Source: Prunella strophiata (taxonomy: Eukaryota > Chordata > Aves > Passeriformes > Prunellidae). Taken from it: a stretch of DNA of 64,000 nucleotides. The translations under genes were made by a program, and so were the position numbers. The stretch is taken from assembly GCA_036583965.1 (NCBI GenBank), contig JAZBQD010000014.1, positions 67,548,395 to 67,612,394 on the forward strand. The letters run 5' to 3'. Below the pieces are notes generated by a model. That model was not told the origin of the DNA, searched no databases, and saw only the letters and a program-made list of their open reading frames with translations. Below are positions 23,385-35,970 of the stretch, in pieces (within the stretch, counting starts at the first letter, position 1; every line of letters starts with the position of its first letter).

Positions 23385-26300
23385 GAATTTTCATCTCCTT
23401 AAGCATTGTTCTTATTAAAAATAGTTTACCACCTTAGGCCATAAAATAAATTCTCATCTGATCAGGCCTCCTGCCTCAAGCAACTAAATAAATAGCATCT
23501 GTTTGATGTAGCAAATGTAAAAGCTGAATGTTTATTTCTTCACTTTGAAAAAAATATATAGTAGTAGCTACAATTTTCTTCCCCAAGGTTGATGTTGTTT
23601 TAAAATAAACAGATGTTTGGGGGAGGGGGAGAAATTTATACATTATAAATGTTTAAAATACTCCCTGATTAACAAGCATAACATCGGGTGATAAGGAAAC
23701 AGAAGATATCAAAAGTCACTGGCTTTGGTTTTGTTTTATATTTTCTACTGTAAAATATCTGGCATTGCCAAAAAAGTGAAAGCTGCTTTGAAAGCAAGGC
23801 ATCTGTTTTCAGAACTTTTGAGACTGCAGGCATGAAATGTAGGAAATATATAAGAAAAGACCCCAGCAAAGAGTCCCGTCCCCCCTTCTCAGAACATGAA
23901 AAGCTATAAAAAAATCAAATCAAAATAAATATGGAAAACCATTTTATGAACCAAAGTTCCTTTTTAAAGCCAATAGTGGCTTTAAAGCCAATATGTGGAA
24001 TATAAGTGGCCCTCAGTTTTCAAACCTGAGCTCCTTCACAGCACTTCTCAAAGCCCCTTCTTGAAGGAAATCCCAGCTCAGCACCTCCTTCTAGAGCTGC
24101 ACAAAATCTAAAAGTCAGCCTGTTGTGTAATGATGTTTCTGTGCCACTGACCTATCTAAGCATCACATAGTGGGGGATTACCTGGAGTGATTAAGATTGC
24201 TCACCTTATTTGCCCTCTCCTTCTCTCCTAATCTGAGGAAGCAGAAAAAAGAGTGAGGACTGAGCATCCCAGTGCAGATACTGATTCTTTCCAGTCTCAT
24301 CCAACAAAACAAATCCATTAGAAATTCATACCTGGGACCCAGGTGGATCTGCAGCTGGTGGGATTGACCCCTGGATGACCACCCACAGCCCCATGGATGA
24401 TCATAGATAGTGGTCATCTCTCAAAAGGAAAATCAGCCACAGCTAGTGCTGCCCATTTAATTAATTTGGACACTTTTCATGAAGTGTTGGGATTACTTGG
24501 AGGGATCTTTGAGGACCTGGTGCAAAATCCCACTGGAGTCCACAGGCTGCCACTAACTTTGAAACAAGAGCCAAGGCAGTTTCACACTCCTGTGACCAGT
24601 TATTGGCATTTTTGTCACACATGCATTCATTCAATCTTTTACAAAGTTGCTGTTTTAATACACACAGGCTTGAATTGTTGCGTTTCTTACACTGGAATTA
24701 ATTTTTTGCTTGATTTTCCTCCCTTGAGTAGATCCAACTTATGCTTTGCTAACATGAAACTTTGCAGACATTAAATATGTGGACACTACCTTTTTATTCT
24801 ACAGAACAAATATACAGGTGAGGAGAGCTGAACATTTTTCAGGACACAGACACAATTCAGTTTTTTCCTTTTAGCCTTATTGTTGTCTTAAACCATTGCA
24901 CTGTTTAACTGTATAATAAATATTTCACCAGCTTCTAATTTCACATGGCACTTTAGTTCAGTGATATGGCCCGTTTTAGTTTTAATATTTAATGTATAAT
25001 TATCTAGTTATTGCTATTAAAAAGTTTTGCTCCTCTGGAGGATTCAGCCTTGACTAAACAAAAGTGAAACATTATTCATTTATTAGCAAAGTGTGAGCAA
25101 ATTGTGCTGCAGCTGTAAATATTTCCCTTGTAAACCATGATTATTTGGAAATTTTAACATATTCTGTGAAAATCTCAGAAAACTTTGAAACCCTACTGTC
25201 TCCTGCTGTCTGTTTTCACCATTTATCAACAGCCATGGATTTTGGATATCCTGTGCTGACAAGAGGACAGGAACATGCATACAGAGAATTTATACTTTAT
25301 AGCACAAGACCAGAACAATTAAAGGAGAAATAGAAATTGCTGGAGGGGAGGTGAGTGAGGATGTTGGAACAGAAAATCCTTAAGGTTAGACCTACCCTGC
25401 TTCCTTGTACAAACAGAAGAAACATAAATCTGGCACCTGTCTCCCAGAGGGGCTTGGAGGAAGCACAGTACAGACTGCAGGTCAGCCAGGAGCAGAGATG
25501 ATACCTCTGCTGAATGTACAGATTTTGATGATATTAAATTGCAGAGGTCCTGGCAAAGCTACTGATTCACTCTTACAGAAACCAGGGAAAGCTGGGGTTA
25601 AGATTCTTCATTTATGTAAATTGCATACATATTTTAGGATGATTTGTGCCCCCCAAACTTTGACACAATCAGTTGGTAGCCAGTAAAAGATTATCTGTTG
25701 TATTGAAAGGGTTCCTTCTTGGGATTCCACTCCTTTACCCTAATTGATGGAAAATTTATATTACCTATTCTTAGAAAAACATAAGCTATATTCATTAAAA
25801 ACAAAACTGGCATATTTTTACTTTAAAAAAATCCTACCTTTGCAAATTGGAAAGGCACACATACATGTGCAATACCACATATTTAGAATTTGCTAAAAAT
25901 GTGATTTCTACATGCATGATTAATTGTTTTCAAGTGGAAATCTACCTCTAGTAAGTAGTTTAGGGTTAGAAAACCAGGCTTCAAAGGAATTTGGTATGCC
26001 TTCTTCACCTTTGAGATTCAAACACTGGAGCCAGGATTGAAAACCAAGGTATTTCAGGTGTCTGCATTTAAAAGACTTTGTTTATGTTAAGGCTTAGGTC
26101 ACCTTAGCAGGTATGTTTTAATGAAAACATTACCTCTCTGTGACCTTTGGGATTTGAAGGTTAAAATGCAGTCACTGGAAAAAGGAATCCTCATTGTCAT
26201 GGATGAAATCTTTGGCATTAAAGACATCATTTCTCATCCTTGTGAGTGACTTACTGCAACAATAAAGTTTGCTCTCTTCAGAGAAGAGGTAACGTGGAGG

Positions 26301-27523
26301 TACCTGATTTGTCTTCTTCCCCAAAAACACAATTCTGAAACATTAACAAAACTGAGAAATGGGTTTAAAAATATTTGAAGACAGACTCTTAAAATGGTCA
26401 TGCTAATTTTTTCTCTAGAAAACTGAGCCTCTTTGAGCCTTGCACTGCTCAAATATGAACAGAATCTATGCTGATACCTGTGTTTTACAGGATTTTACCT
26501 AGCTATTCATGACTTATTTTCTTCCTTATTGCTCAAGAAATAATATCAATTCATTAAAACAAAACAAGGTATAGCAATAACACACTTTGTATAAGCGTAG
26601 TAATTTATAAACTATGTCAGACATCTGGGAAAGAGGTCCTTTATGTCAAATATTAAATCTATTTAGCAGTTTATTTGTAACATATTTGAAACTTCAAAAA
26701 GAAAGGAAGAAAGGAAACAGTGGGTTTTTTCCTACTTTTTTTACATTAATGAAGCTAACAGCCCTTGTGCATTTGCAATAAGTCAATTGAAGTAAATGAC
26801 TTTTTATGACCGTTATTAACTTCAGTTGTCACTGGAATGTCATCAACAACTCATTCACTGCATTTCCAACTGGATCTTTTAAGTACAAAAACATCAAAAT
26901 TGCTGAAATCCTAACCTTCATTTTTTCTTGCAGAGAACAGGAAGGGTGGAAAGGATCTGTCGGTTCCCTAAATTCAGGTCAAGGCAAAGTGGTAGGAAAA
27001 AAAAAAAGATAATGTTTCAAAATCATCATTTTACACTAGTTTAAAAGCCTGAGTGATGAGCGAAATACATCATATTTCCACTTAAGTCTTGTACAGATTG
27101 AAGAGAAAGATGGGTTTGTGAGCCTTTCTCCTGTTAGGTTATCTACAACAAAATCCAAAACAAAGCAGGACTCAGCAACACCTATCTCGTGGCATGTGAG
27201 GGAGCCCTGATGTGGGAGGTGAGCAAACAGAGACTGCATTTCTCTCTGAACCCAGGCTCGTGCTGTCCAGGCATTTCCCAACTTGGAGAGCAGCCAGCCC
27301 TAGTCTGGAAGTGACACAGACCCATTAGTGCTGTTGAAAGGCAAAACGTAGACACCAGGAGTACATGTCTGTGTCATCAAACTCACAGCTCCCCCAGGAA
27401 AAGCCTCTGGAGAGCTCACTCCAAGGGCTGCTGTCTATAAACAGCATGGATAAGGTCATACCAGCTTTGGATGACTCCTTTCCAACACAATTTCTGTGTT
27501 TCCAGCCTGCTTGCATCACTGTG
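23385..27523. other. Unique AT-rich non-coding DNA
   Basis: More than 4 kb without any recognised interspersed repeat, unusual for this window. A small direct repeat ('tttaaagccaata' twice) is at about 23963-23995, and a GAAAG-rich patch is at 26695-26718. The 125-codon plus-strand frame at 24397-24774 and the 93-codon frame at 25405-25686 are the longest here; neither resembles a known protein. Confidence 0.5.
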
Positions 27524-28035
27524 GAATCATAGAATTCTAAAGGTTTGAAAAAACCTCTAAGATCATAAAGTACAATTATTAACCCATTACTTCCATGTGC
27601 AACACTAAAACATGTTCCCAAACACCACATCTACGTGTTTTTTGAATGCTTCCAGGGATGGTGATTCCACCTCTGCCCTGGGCATCCTGTTCCCAATACC
27701 TGGCCACATTTAGAAGCAAGAAACATTTCATACTATCTAATCCAAACCTCCCCTGGCACTTGAATTTGAGTCCATTTGTTCTCATCCTGTCACTTGTTAC
27801 CTGAGAAAGAAGACTGACCCCCACCTGGCTGCACCCTCCTGTCAGGGAGTTGTGATAAAGTCACACCTGAGCCTCCTTTTCTCCAGACTGAGCCCCTCCA
27901 GCTCCCTCAGATGCTCCTCTTCAGACTTGTGCTCCAGACCCTTCCCCAGCTCCATTGCCCTTCTCTGGACACACTCCAGCCCCTTGATGTCTTTCTTGTA
28001 TGAAGGACCTGGAATTCTGTATCACTTTCTACACT
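27524..28035 (-). mobile_element. CR1 LINE fragment, long copy
   Basis: About 510 bp of inverted CR1 3' sequence, one of the two longest CR1 pieces in the window. It starts with the tail 'gaatcatagaattctaaagg', passes through 'ttccagggatggtgattcca', 'ccctgggcatcctgttccca' and 'ctcatcctgtcacttgttac', and ends in the region encoding the last residues of ORF2 ('cattgcccttctctggacac', 'actccagccccttgatgtct'). Sequence type differs from the 13875 and 50487 copies, indicating a different subfamily. Several antisense and sense frames of 60-101 codons over it are by-products of the repeat. Confidence 0.95.
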
Positions 28036-30030
28036 AAATATTGGGTTTATAGCAGAGCTCTTAGTTCTTCACTGACACAAACCTGAAGCCATTGGTATCT
28101 CCTCAGCAGGATGTGAAGTTTCTGCTGCAAAACCTGGTTGTGGGATATAGATTTCATTTGAAGCAGGAATACTTTCCAGTCTCTCTTTCTTCCCTGTTTC
28201 CAACAGGCATCACTGTAACTTCACTGGAAGAGAGGAATGGCTGGAAGCAGCTGCTGCAGCGCTTATTTGAAAGAAAGACTGGGTTAGGAAGAAGGAATAG
28301 AGTCAGGCAATGAGACTTGGTCCTAATGGATACAGCAGGTGAAGGGACAAGGCCAGGCCAGAAAAAGCAAAGAATCTTCTAATACAGGGCATACAGCAGG
28401 TTGCACTGAAAATAATGGAGCATTTGCCAGAGTTTGGTCCCATTCCCAAAGTCCCCACACATGGAAATGTCCTTTACAAACTTGCAGTGCCTCCACAGTT
28501 CCTGTTCTCTCTGGGACCAGCTTCTGGGTAAGAATGTCTGCGTGCTTCAGTTCTTGATCTGAAAAAGGAACTAATTTTCTAAATTATTTTGAGTCTTGAA
28601 TGAGGGCCTGCTTCTGCTGTTCCAGCATTGACACAAGGTTCTCAGGAAAAGCAAGAATCAGAGACTACATCTAGAAAGTGAGCTGAAAGAAGGTGAAAAG
28701 GTAAGAGAAGAGCTTAGACAAGGTTAAGATGCGTCTCTAATAAGTTTAAGTAGCTTCCTCAGGCATTGCTGGCAGCAGGGAGTTGAGCAGTTACAACCAT
28801 ACTCCTCATTCAGGCTTTGCAATTTGGGCTTTTCTCTGCCCTCTCCTGCATGCACTAACCAAACAAGTCAGTGGGAATTAGCTCAGAGGTATCCACACGT
28901 GGTGCAGTCACACCTTGTCCTGCCTTAAGTCACAAGAATGGAAAATATCTACAGCTTCTTCCTGGAATGAGAAAAATAGCCTTTCCCAGTAGACTGAGGT
29001 CAGGACATCCACTGGAAGCTTGAAGAGGCAGGAAGTTTTAGCTTTGAAACTTCTTTATACAAGGGAAAAGAGTTCTTTGTGTTTGGCAGAAGAACAACAG
29101 TCTTTGCTTTAATAACATTCTAATAATATGTAATATTATATACATTTGGCTAGTAAAATGCACCGCAAATTGCTTTTGTTGAGCACTTGAGAGAAACATT
29201 ATAAGAAAGGAAGTCCAGTACTTGGCCAAATATGCAATTAGCTGCAGCCCTGAAGTAGGATTTGAGATCAGTCTATTATCTTTTGAGGATTAAAAAGGTG
29301 GCAGTTAAAAATAGGAAGGCATAATTAAAAAGGAAAAGACCAAAAGATTTAAGAATACTCATGGTGAAACTCCTCACATATGACACAAATTAGTGTTCTG
29401 CCAGATAGAAAGAAGCAGGGAGGTGAAAAGAGCAGAGAATCTGATCTTAAATCCAGCTGGATCCTACAGGCAAAATTGCCTGACCACCTGATGTCATAGA
29501 GGGACTATCTCAGGCAGAACTGCCTCCTTCAAGTCATTTCCATGACAGTGAATCCACACAAGCACCCACTCTCTTGGTTGCCTTTCAAGTCAATTGTAGT
29601 AGTCCTGGAGGCTTCCAGTGGTATTTCACTTCAGTTTTCATTTGAATCCACCAGCAATTTTGCCATGAGCCCTGGTGTAAACAAGATCAGGATCTAAATC
29701 ACTGGGGTAGGTTTTTAGCCAATATAAATTGCCTTCATTACAAGATAGGGCTGTAGCAATTCCACTTTCAAGCTTCAGCAATTTGCACCATGGAGTTATG
29801 ACAACGCTGCCTTAGGGGCAGGATAAATTGCCCCATATAGCAATGGCATTTTTTTTAATCTGTAAAAGATCTGCCCCTTGATTTAGAAACACAGGTGGTG
29901 CTTGCAATCATATGCATCAAACATTTCTTTCCATTTGATTTGAGCCAGCAGGGCTTTTGCCACTCACAACATCAAGGATAACATTCAGCTCTTAATCAAA
30001 TAATAGGAGAAACCACATGTTTCAAAAGAA
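28036..30030. other. Unique non-coding DNA
   Basis: No gene or repeat family recognised. Frames at 28092-28313 and 28339-28557 (plus) are short and have no motif. The segment about 29870-30020 is complex and free of repeats but carries no specific signal. Confidence 0.5.
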
Positions 30031-30047
30031 GAAAAAAAAAAAAAAAA

Positions 30048-30313
30048 TTAAGACCATAGCATCTGCTTTACAAAATAATCTGGCCTTTGTTTACTGATGA
30101 TGTGGTTACAGACAGCAAGAGGGCAAGATTTCTAGTTAATATAAACATTAAATTATTTTCTCTGGCATATCCCTTTTATTACCTTTTTAGTAAAAAGTCA
30201 ATAAAATTATAATAATTTAAAAAATAGATTCTGAGAAAAAAAAAAAAAAAAAAAAACAACAACAAAAAAAAAAAAAAAAAAAAACAACAACAAAAAAAAA
30301 AAAAAAACAACAA

Positions 30314-30346
<33 letters not shown>

Positions 30347-30532
30347 AAGACCATAGCATCTGCTTTACAAAATAATCTGGCCTTTGTTTACTGATGATGT
30401 GGTTACAGACAGCAAGAGGGCAAGATTTCTAGTTAATATAAACATTAAATTATTTTCTCTGGCATATCCCTTTTATTACCTTTTTAGTAAAAAGTCAATA
30501 AAATTATAATAATTTAAAAAATAGATTCTGAG
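30048..30532. repeat. Exact tandem duplication, 297-bp period
   Basis: The 188-bp block 30048-30235 (starting 'ttaagaccatagcatctgct', ending 'aatagattctgag') recurs at 30345-30532 with no mismatch found on reading. The copies are separated by 109 bp of poly-A broken three times by CAACAAC (at 30257, 30285 and 30308). A 16-base A-run precedes the first copy, and A15-CAACAAC-A7 follows the second. Perfect identity implies either a very recent event, such as unequal exchange between A-tracts, or an assembly artefact. No coding capacity or repeat family was recognised in the unit. Confidence 0.97.
30236..30344. repeat. Poly-A with CAACAAC interruptions
   Basis: 109 bp of almost pure A, interrupted by three identical CAACAAC blocks spaced 28 and 23 bp apart. 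One further CAACAAC follows the second duplicated copy at 30548-30554. The repeated block implies nested amplification inside the larger duplication. A-tract lengths in the assembly are likely unreliable. Confidence 0.95.
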
Positions 30533-30554
30533 AAAAAAAAAAAAAAACAACAAC

Positions 30555-32109
30555 AAAAAAATAAAAGCCCAAATGCTCATCTGCCAAAGAAGACTTATGC
30601 TTGCATGAGCTGAAGGTTGATGTCAGACAAATTTCACTGAAGAGGGGATTTATAAACATGATGTAACTCTGACAAGCTGGGCTTTGTATCTTGGCAAAGG
30701 AAAGTTTAAGAAAATACCAACTACACAGGCACACACACACAAACACACATCTGTATTGTATATTGGGTTTAAAGGTTTATTGCTCCAGAAAACTTCTTGA
30801 AAGATATTATGTGTCTCATCTTGTCTCCTTTTAAAAATAGAACACTTATATGTGTTTTTTATTAGCTTGTTTTAGGATTACCTTAATCCTGCCCAAAATT
30901 TTTCACCACTTCCCCCTCATGCAATTTGCAGTGGTAATCTGTTTGTGAAGGGTAATGTTAGAATAACTGTAAATATCTTCCCAACAGAACCCAAACAATA
31001 AAAACAAAAGCTGCAGCTTAGGGGAGCTTTGGTGTGCCAAAACCCAAGCTCACTTAAGCAAACCCTGTGATGGATAACAATCCAAATCATGTCACTGAAC
31101 CATGGGAAGTTGTAAAGTATGGGATAAACCCAAAGAAACTTCTGTTTGCTGGGAAAATCCTGCCCTTATTTTATTTTCATGTGGTCTCATGGGTAAAACT
31201 GAGGATGATTTAGATCCTTCTGTTGTTTTCTAAGCAGTCAGAGATACTTATCTGAAAAATTAATATAACCTGGTTGGGATTTTTTTGAGAAAATTTTGCA
31301 GACTTTTTAAAAAGAATTATTTTAATATGGCCTTTATTCCATAAGGCTGGTGAAATCTGCTGAGGCTGTGTGTAGAGCAGGCAATGGATACCAAGGTGTC
31401 CAAGTCCCTTCCTGTCCTGATCAGAGATAGATAGGAGTGTGTTACACCTCCCTATTTAATCCATGTACACAGTCATCTTTCACATGGAAACTTTGGGGCT
31501 GAAGGGTTCTGGGTTTAATTGGGATTCATGTCTGTTCAGCATCACATCACAGCTAAAGCATCCTTGGATCTACCAGATTACAAAAAGGGCAGCCACAGGC
31601 ACAGTCACAGCTAGGATGGAAGTTTACATAGGAGCTAAATGTGGGAGTGAGGATATTTCAAAAACTACCTCCATTCCCTTTACAGACTAGATTCAGGGAA
31701 GACAGTGGCCTGAAGCATGGAGACCCCTCACATCAAGGGCAATGGAAAGCTGCCTTTGAGTAGACAATGCCTGACTTCAGCCAAAAGTCTTTTAAGGGGA
31801 ACAGGATATCCCTGTTTAATATTTTAGATCTTTGAGACAACAGACCTGCATTAAAAAAATACACATCTCCCTCTGTCTGTCCCTTTTTCACATACCCCTT
31901 CTTCACCTACACTTTGTAAATCAGCTGTTTCTGTTTTACTACAGACCTGAGTCTTCACAAATTCTCAGTACACAGCAAAGTGGGTCTGACCTTCTGGGTG
32001 CTGCCAACAGAAAATTCTCCATCAGAATTTTCTCAACGCTGGAATAAGACCTTTCTGAAATGGAAGAATTAAGAATACACTTGGTCAGGGAAGAGGATGA
32101 GAGATGAAG
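30555..32109. other. Unique AT-rich DNA with a small CA repeat
   Basis: A short interrupted CA repeat is at about 30724-30748. The plus-strand frame at 31463-31690 (75 codons) is the most coding-like here but has no splice or initiation support. Confidence 0.45.
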
Positions 32110-32543
32110 GGGGGAGGAGAAAAAGGTGGGCTCATTAATCTGCTCTAATAATAAATCCTTATCACTTATGCATTTCAGTTACTCCTTCAGCCTCCACGCT
32201 CTATATTTAAATACATCTGCTTCACACGTGCTTTGCCAATTAGCTGGTGATATTAACTGTTCAGCACTATCTATTAACATGTGGCTCTGCTGAACGACAG
32301 GACAGACAAGCTTGACCAGGAGAGATAGTCAGGAGGCACACATTACTCTCTGTAACTCCCAAGTAGGGAGATAGGAAAGCGGCACAACAATTGACCTCGG
32401 TTGTACATCAAGGCTAAATAGACACAGAGTAAATTACAGACAAGTGAGACAAGCTACTAACTGTTCCTTTAGCTGCCCATAATGTCAGTAATTCTATTAC
32501 AATGATTGCTGGTTATGCAATGCACTTCAGATGTAAATTTTTC
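32110..32543. other. Possible conserved non-coding element
   Basis: Over 400 bp of complex sequence with no repeat similarity, several 'attaa/taat' homeodomain-type cores ('ctcattaatctgctc', 'ccaattagctgg') and a GATA site. It lacks open frames of note. It resembles the conserved elements near developmental genes, but this is an impression; conservation cannot be measured from one sequence. Confidence 0.3.
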
Positions 32544-32586
32544 TTTTTTTTTTTTTTTCCTGTCTCTGTCTCTCTGTCTGTCTGCA
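32544..32586. repeat. Poly-T followed by TCTG/TCTC repeats
   Basis: A T-run of about 15 bases is followed by alternating tctg and tctc units to 32586. The minus-strand reading gives the Arg/Asp/Lys-rich frame at 32469-32693, which is not a gene. Confidence 0.85.
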
Positions 32587-32687
32587 TTATAAAATTTTAG
32601 CCCAGTGATGGAACAGATATATTTATCTATTGCAGCAGGGGAGGATTTTAGATTTTGGAAAAAAAATTCTGCACAAAAAGGGTTTTC

Positions 32688-32869
32688 AAGCATTGGAACA
32701 GGCTGCCCAGGGAAGTGGTAGATTCACCAAAACTGGAGGAGTTTAAAATTTGTGTAGACGTGGTGCTTAGCGTCATGGTTTAGTGCTGGACTTGACAGGG
32801 AGGGGATAACAGTTGGGATCAGTGATCTTAAAGGTCTCTCCCAGCCTAAATGATTCTGTGGTTCTCTAT
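32688..32869 (+). mobile_element. CR1 LINE 3'-end fragment, different subfamily
   Basis: 'cattggaacaggctgcccag' then 'ggaagtggtagattcaccaa', 'gtagacgtggtgcttagcgt', 'catggtttagtgctggactt' and 'agtgatcttaaaggtctctc' define the CR1 subfamily whose 3' UTR carries 'gtggtgcttagggacatggt'. It closes with 'atgattctgtggttct'. 182 bp, moderately diverged. The 120-codon frame starting inside it at 32813 is half CR1 and half unique sequence. Confidence 0.93.
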
Positions 32870-35451
32870 ATGGGCAAAAAAAAGGTCATTGTGACAAACT
32901 TCCAAGAGACACTTACAAACCACACAGGCCCAGATCTTCCTGAACAGATTCCTGCTTTAACTAAAGTGCAACATCAAAAAAGTTTGCCTGGTTCACCATG
33001 TCATAGAAAAAAATCTCAATACTGTAACAGTTTTAATCTCTTGCAGGGTGATAATGTAAAGGTTTTTCAAACTGTGGTGCACAAAATCGAATTAGTGATA
33101 GAATTAAAGCTACTCTTAGACATCTCAATTAAGCACTACATGTGTATTATTTATAAGGAGATCTTGGACACCTAAATCATCTAAATCACCTAAATGAAGG
33201 TGTCCTAACCTGTAATTAGCAGCATATCCTTTGCATTGCCTAACATCTGTTCCCAACTTAAAATGTCTTGGGGCTCTTCTGCCTGTCTTTTTGTTGCTTC
33301 TCCAGAAAACTGAGGTTCTCCCTTGGATTTTGTGTGAAGTCTTGTGTAGATGTTTCAGATGCCCTATGACATATCAGCAACTAAACTGAATACCCAGAAT
33401 CACACAGGGAGAAAACTACCTATTGTGTTTCCAAAAGTTAAAACCAAGTGGAGCTGTGGAGAAACAAGTTGTGCCAATGCACAGAAGCAGAGAACCAGAA
33501 GTTAGATTTCTTGCCACCCCCATCACTTATTCCTTGCAGGCCAACAATTAGGTGGGTTCACCATCTACCTCAGTTTACTCATCTAACAATTCTGACTTCA
33601 TCTGGAGGACAGTGGTGATAAAATGGATGTGGAACTCAGGTTTTGTGATGCTCTGGTTAAGGAGTGCTTGCTGTCTCTGCTTGGCAGATCACGAAGGGCA
33701 GGATTCATCTTTCTTATTTTATAGCCATCCATAAGTAGCCTTGTCAGCCATTTAGGTCACTGAGTAAGTGCCTGAGGCAAAAGGACAAAAAGCCTCTGGA
33801 AGTGCCTCTATCTCAGGGATCTCTAGAAGAAGCCTAAATTAGCATAGATGAGATTGAATGACTATTTAGACAATTAAAGTAAATAAAGTAATGATATGCC
33901 CTTTCCCTCTTCTTCATCTTTCATTTGTTTGCTTGTCTTGTGATACATCAGGAAGTAAAGACACATCAGATAAAGATTTATCAGGAGGCAAAGTGAGAGC
34001 TGAAGGGCATCCCCAACATAGCCAGTCCACAACATGGCCATGCTCTGTTCATTCTGGCCTCTTTTCCCCTGTTTCCAAGGTCATAGCTGACAACAACTAC
34101 AAAAATGCTGAGTACAGCTAAACAGGGCAGTAATTGATATAGGAAGTATATTTACCCAAAAAGGAGTAATTCTGGGTTTAGCTTTCCTTCAGAAATAAAA
34201 ATGCCATTGGGATACCCACAGAAAACTTTCTTCCTCTCTGATCAGTATTAATTTTCTGCTAACTCTCTTTAAATCATGAAACATTTCACTCAACAGAGTA
34301 CAAGGCAAACACAAACCCATGCTCTCATTTTGTTATTTTTTAGGCCTCAAAAAGGTCACAGCCCAAAAGAAGGAAAAAAGGCAATGACAAAAATATTATT
34401 CAGGTTATTAAATGGAAGGAAAATTGGGTTTAATTCCATGGTGAATTTAAAAGCAGAGACAAATTTCTATTATTTTGTGAATTTTCACAGTGTAATTACT
34501 GACAGACCGTGAAGCTACATGAAGTTGCTTGGAGGATTTGGCAAATAAGAACCAAGCTTATTCTCACTGTCTGAGCTACTGGCATGTGGAAAAGTGATGA
34601 AGAAATAAAAATATCCATCTTCCAAGAAGAATAGTTGATGCCCTTGGATGGCATCAAAGAGTCTGCTTACAAATAGATGGATCTTGGTTGCCTAAACAGA
34701 GCTGCCTGGACTCTTAGAGCATCCTGGGGAAGCCCAGGGAGCTCCATGACACGATGAAGGATTTTGGGGTGTATTACCCTGAAGCTGCAGCAGCTGGTGA
34801 TAGTGCAATACCTCACATATATATGTCCAAAATGTCTGTGCTTAGGCAAATGAATCCTCCTCAGTATGTCAAAACCAAAGCCCAGCAATTATTTGGAATT
34901 AAAACCTATTCTACACACGCAGCTGAGCGTGAGCGTTGTGCAACGGGTGAAGGCGAGCGGTTGCATTTAGTCACGCAGCATTAGTGAGGGGTATTTATAC
35001 TACCTGTGTTTACACTGCTGCACTAGAAAGCTCAACTCTGCAAACTGTCTGTGCAGACAAGAGAAAGACAAGGGGGTGATTCAAACAAGGGGTCTGTGGC
35101 ATGTTTAAATAATGCTCTGAAGGATCCTTTCACTCCTCTTTGCCTGCAGAGGGGCACGAGCACATTCTTTGCATCCAACAGGCTGTGAGCTAGATGGCTG
35201 TGATCAGGCTGACCCCTTCTCTGGTCTGGAACATCAAATCCTTCATGGATGTTTATAGACCTACACAAAAAAGAAGGTCCTAGATGTGTTAAAATTCTAA
35301 TCCTAAATTTGACACTGTCCCTTCTGTGCTCTGGGAAACTCACATAAGCACCTCTTGCTGATTTGCAAGAAGAGATGACTGTGCACAGCTACCTTCCCTG
35401 TCAGGTTCTGGGAAGGATTATGGATACAGTAACTTAACAGCCCTTTGAAGT
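32870..35451. other. Unique non-coding DNA with a local CpG cluster
   Basis: No gene seen. At 34918-34975 seven CpG dinucleotides occur in 58 bp, in contrast to the CpG-poor surround. The minus-strand 103-codon frame at 35032-35343 and other frames here carry no recognisable domain. Confidence 0.45.
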
Positions 35452-35454
35452 ATA

Positions 35455-35473
35455 CAAAAAAAAAAAAAAAAAA
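35455..35473. repeat. Poly-A run, about 19 bases
   Basis: A-run between 'gaagtatac' and 'gtcatagaa'. No associated retroelement was recognised. Confidence 0.8.
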
Positions 35474-35803
35474 GTCATAGAAATGCTAAAGCACATTGTT
35501 AAAAGAAGTGGTCATGAAACATGTAAGAGGAGCTACTAAGTCTTAAGTCACGCTAATACACTTTATAGAGAACATTATTTGAGCTGTGCAGCCCTGAATG
35601 GAGCAATGAAGCCCACACATGATCTCGACTCATATGTGTACACAGAAAGGGCTGCAGGAAGCTAAAATGTACAGAAACATCAGCCCACAATGTCCTGCAG
35701 GGACTAAACCACACTGTGTGAGGGGAAACTCAAGGCACATCTGCCCAGCTGAGGATGGCAGACACCTGAATTACATCTCTGAGTGCAGAAAATGATGGCT
35801 TTA

Positions 35804-35882
35804 CTGGAAAGTGTCCCTCCCCATGGCAGGGTTGTAATTGGATGAGCTCTAAAGTCCATTCTGTGATTCTGTGTTTCTATGG
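35804..35882 (+). mobile_element. CR1 extreme 3'-end fragment
   Basis: 'gtgtccctccccatggcagg', 'gttgtaattggatgagctct' and then 'attctgtgattctgtgtttc' form the last 80 bp of a CR1. The 'ccttccaacccaaac' block that should precede the terminal repeats is deleted. It lies about 90 bp before the GAAAAA array. Confidence 0.88.
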
Positions 35883-35970
35883 TTGCAACTCCAAAACAAT
35901 AATAGGAGCCTTCTGTATCTGAACCTTTTTCACATGCAATTGCAGATTAAAAAGAAAATTAAAAAAAAAA

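Noticed and set aside
24397..24774. 125-codon plus-strand frame
   Set aside because: No family resemblance and no splice or start context; amino-acid content is unremarkable.
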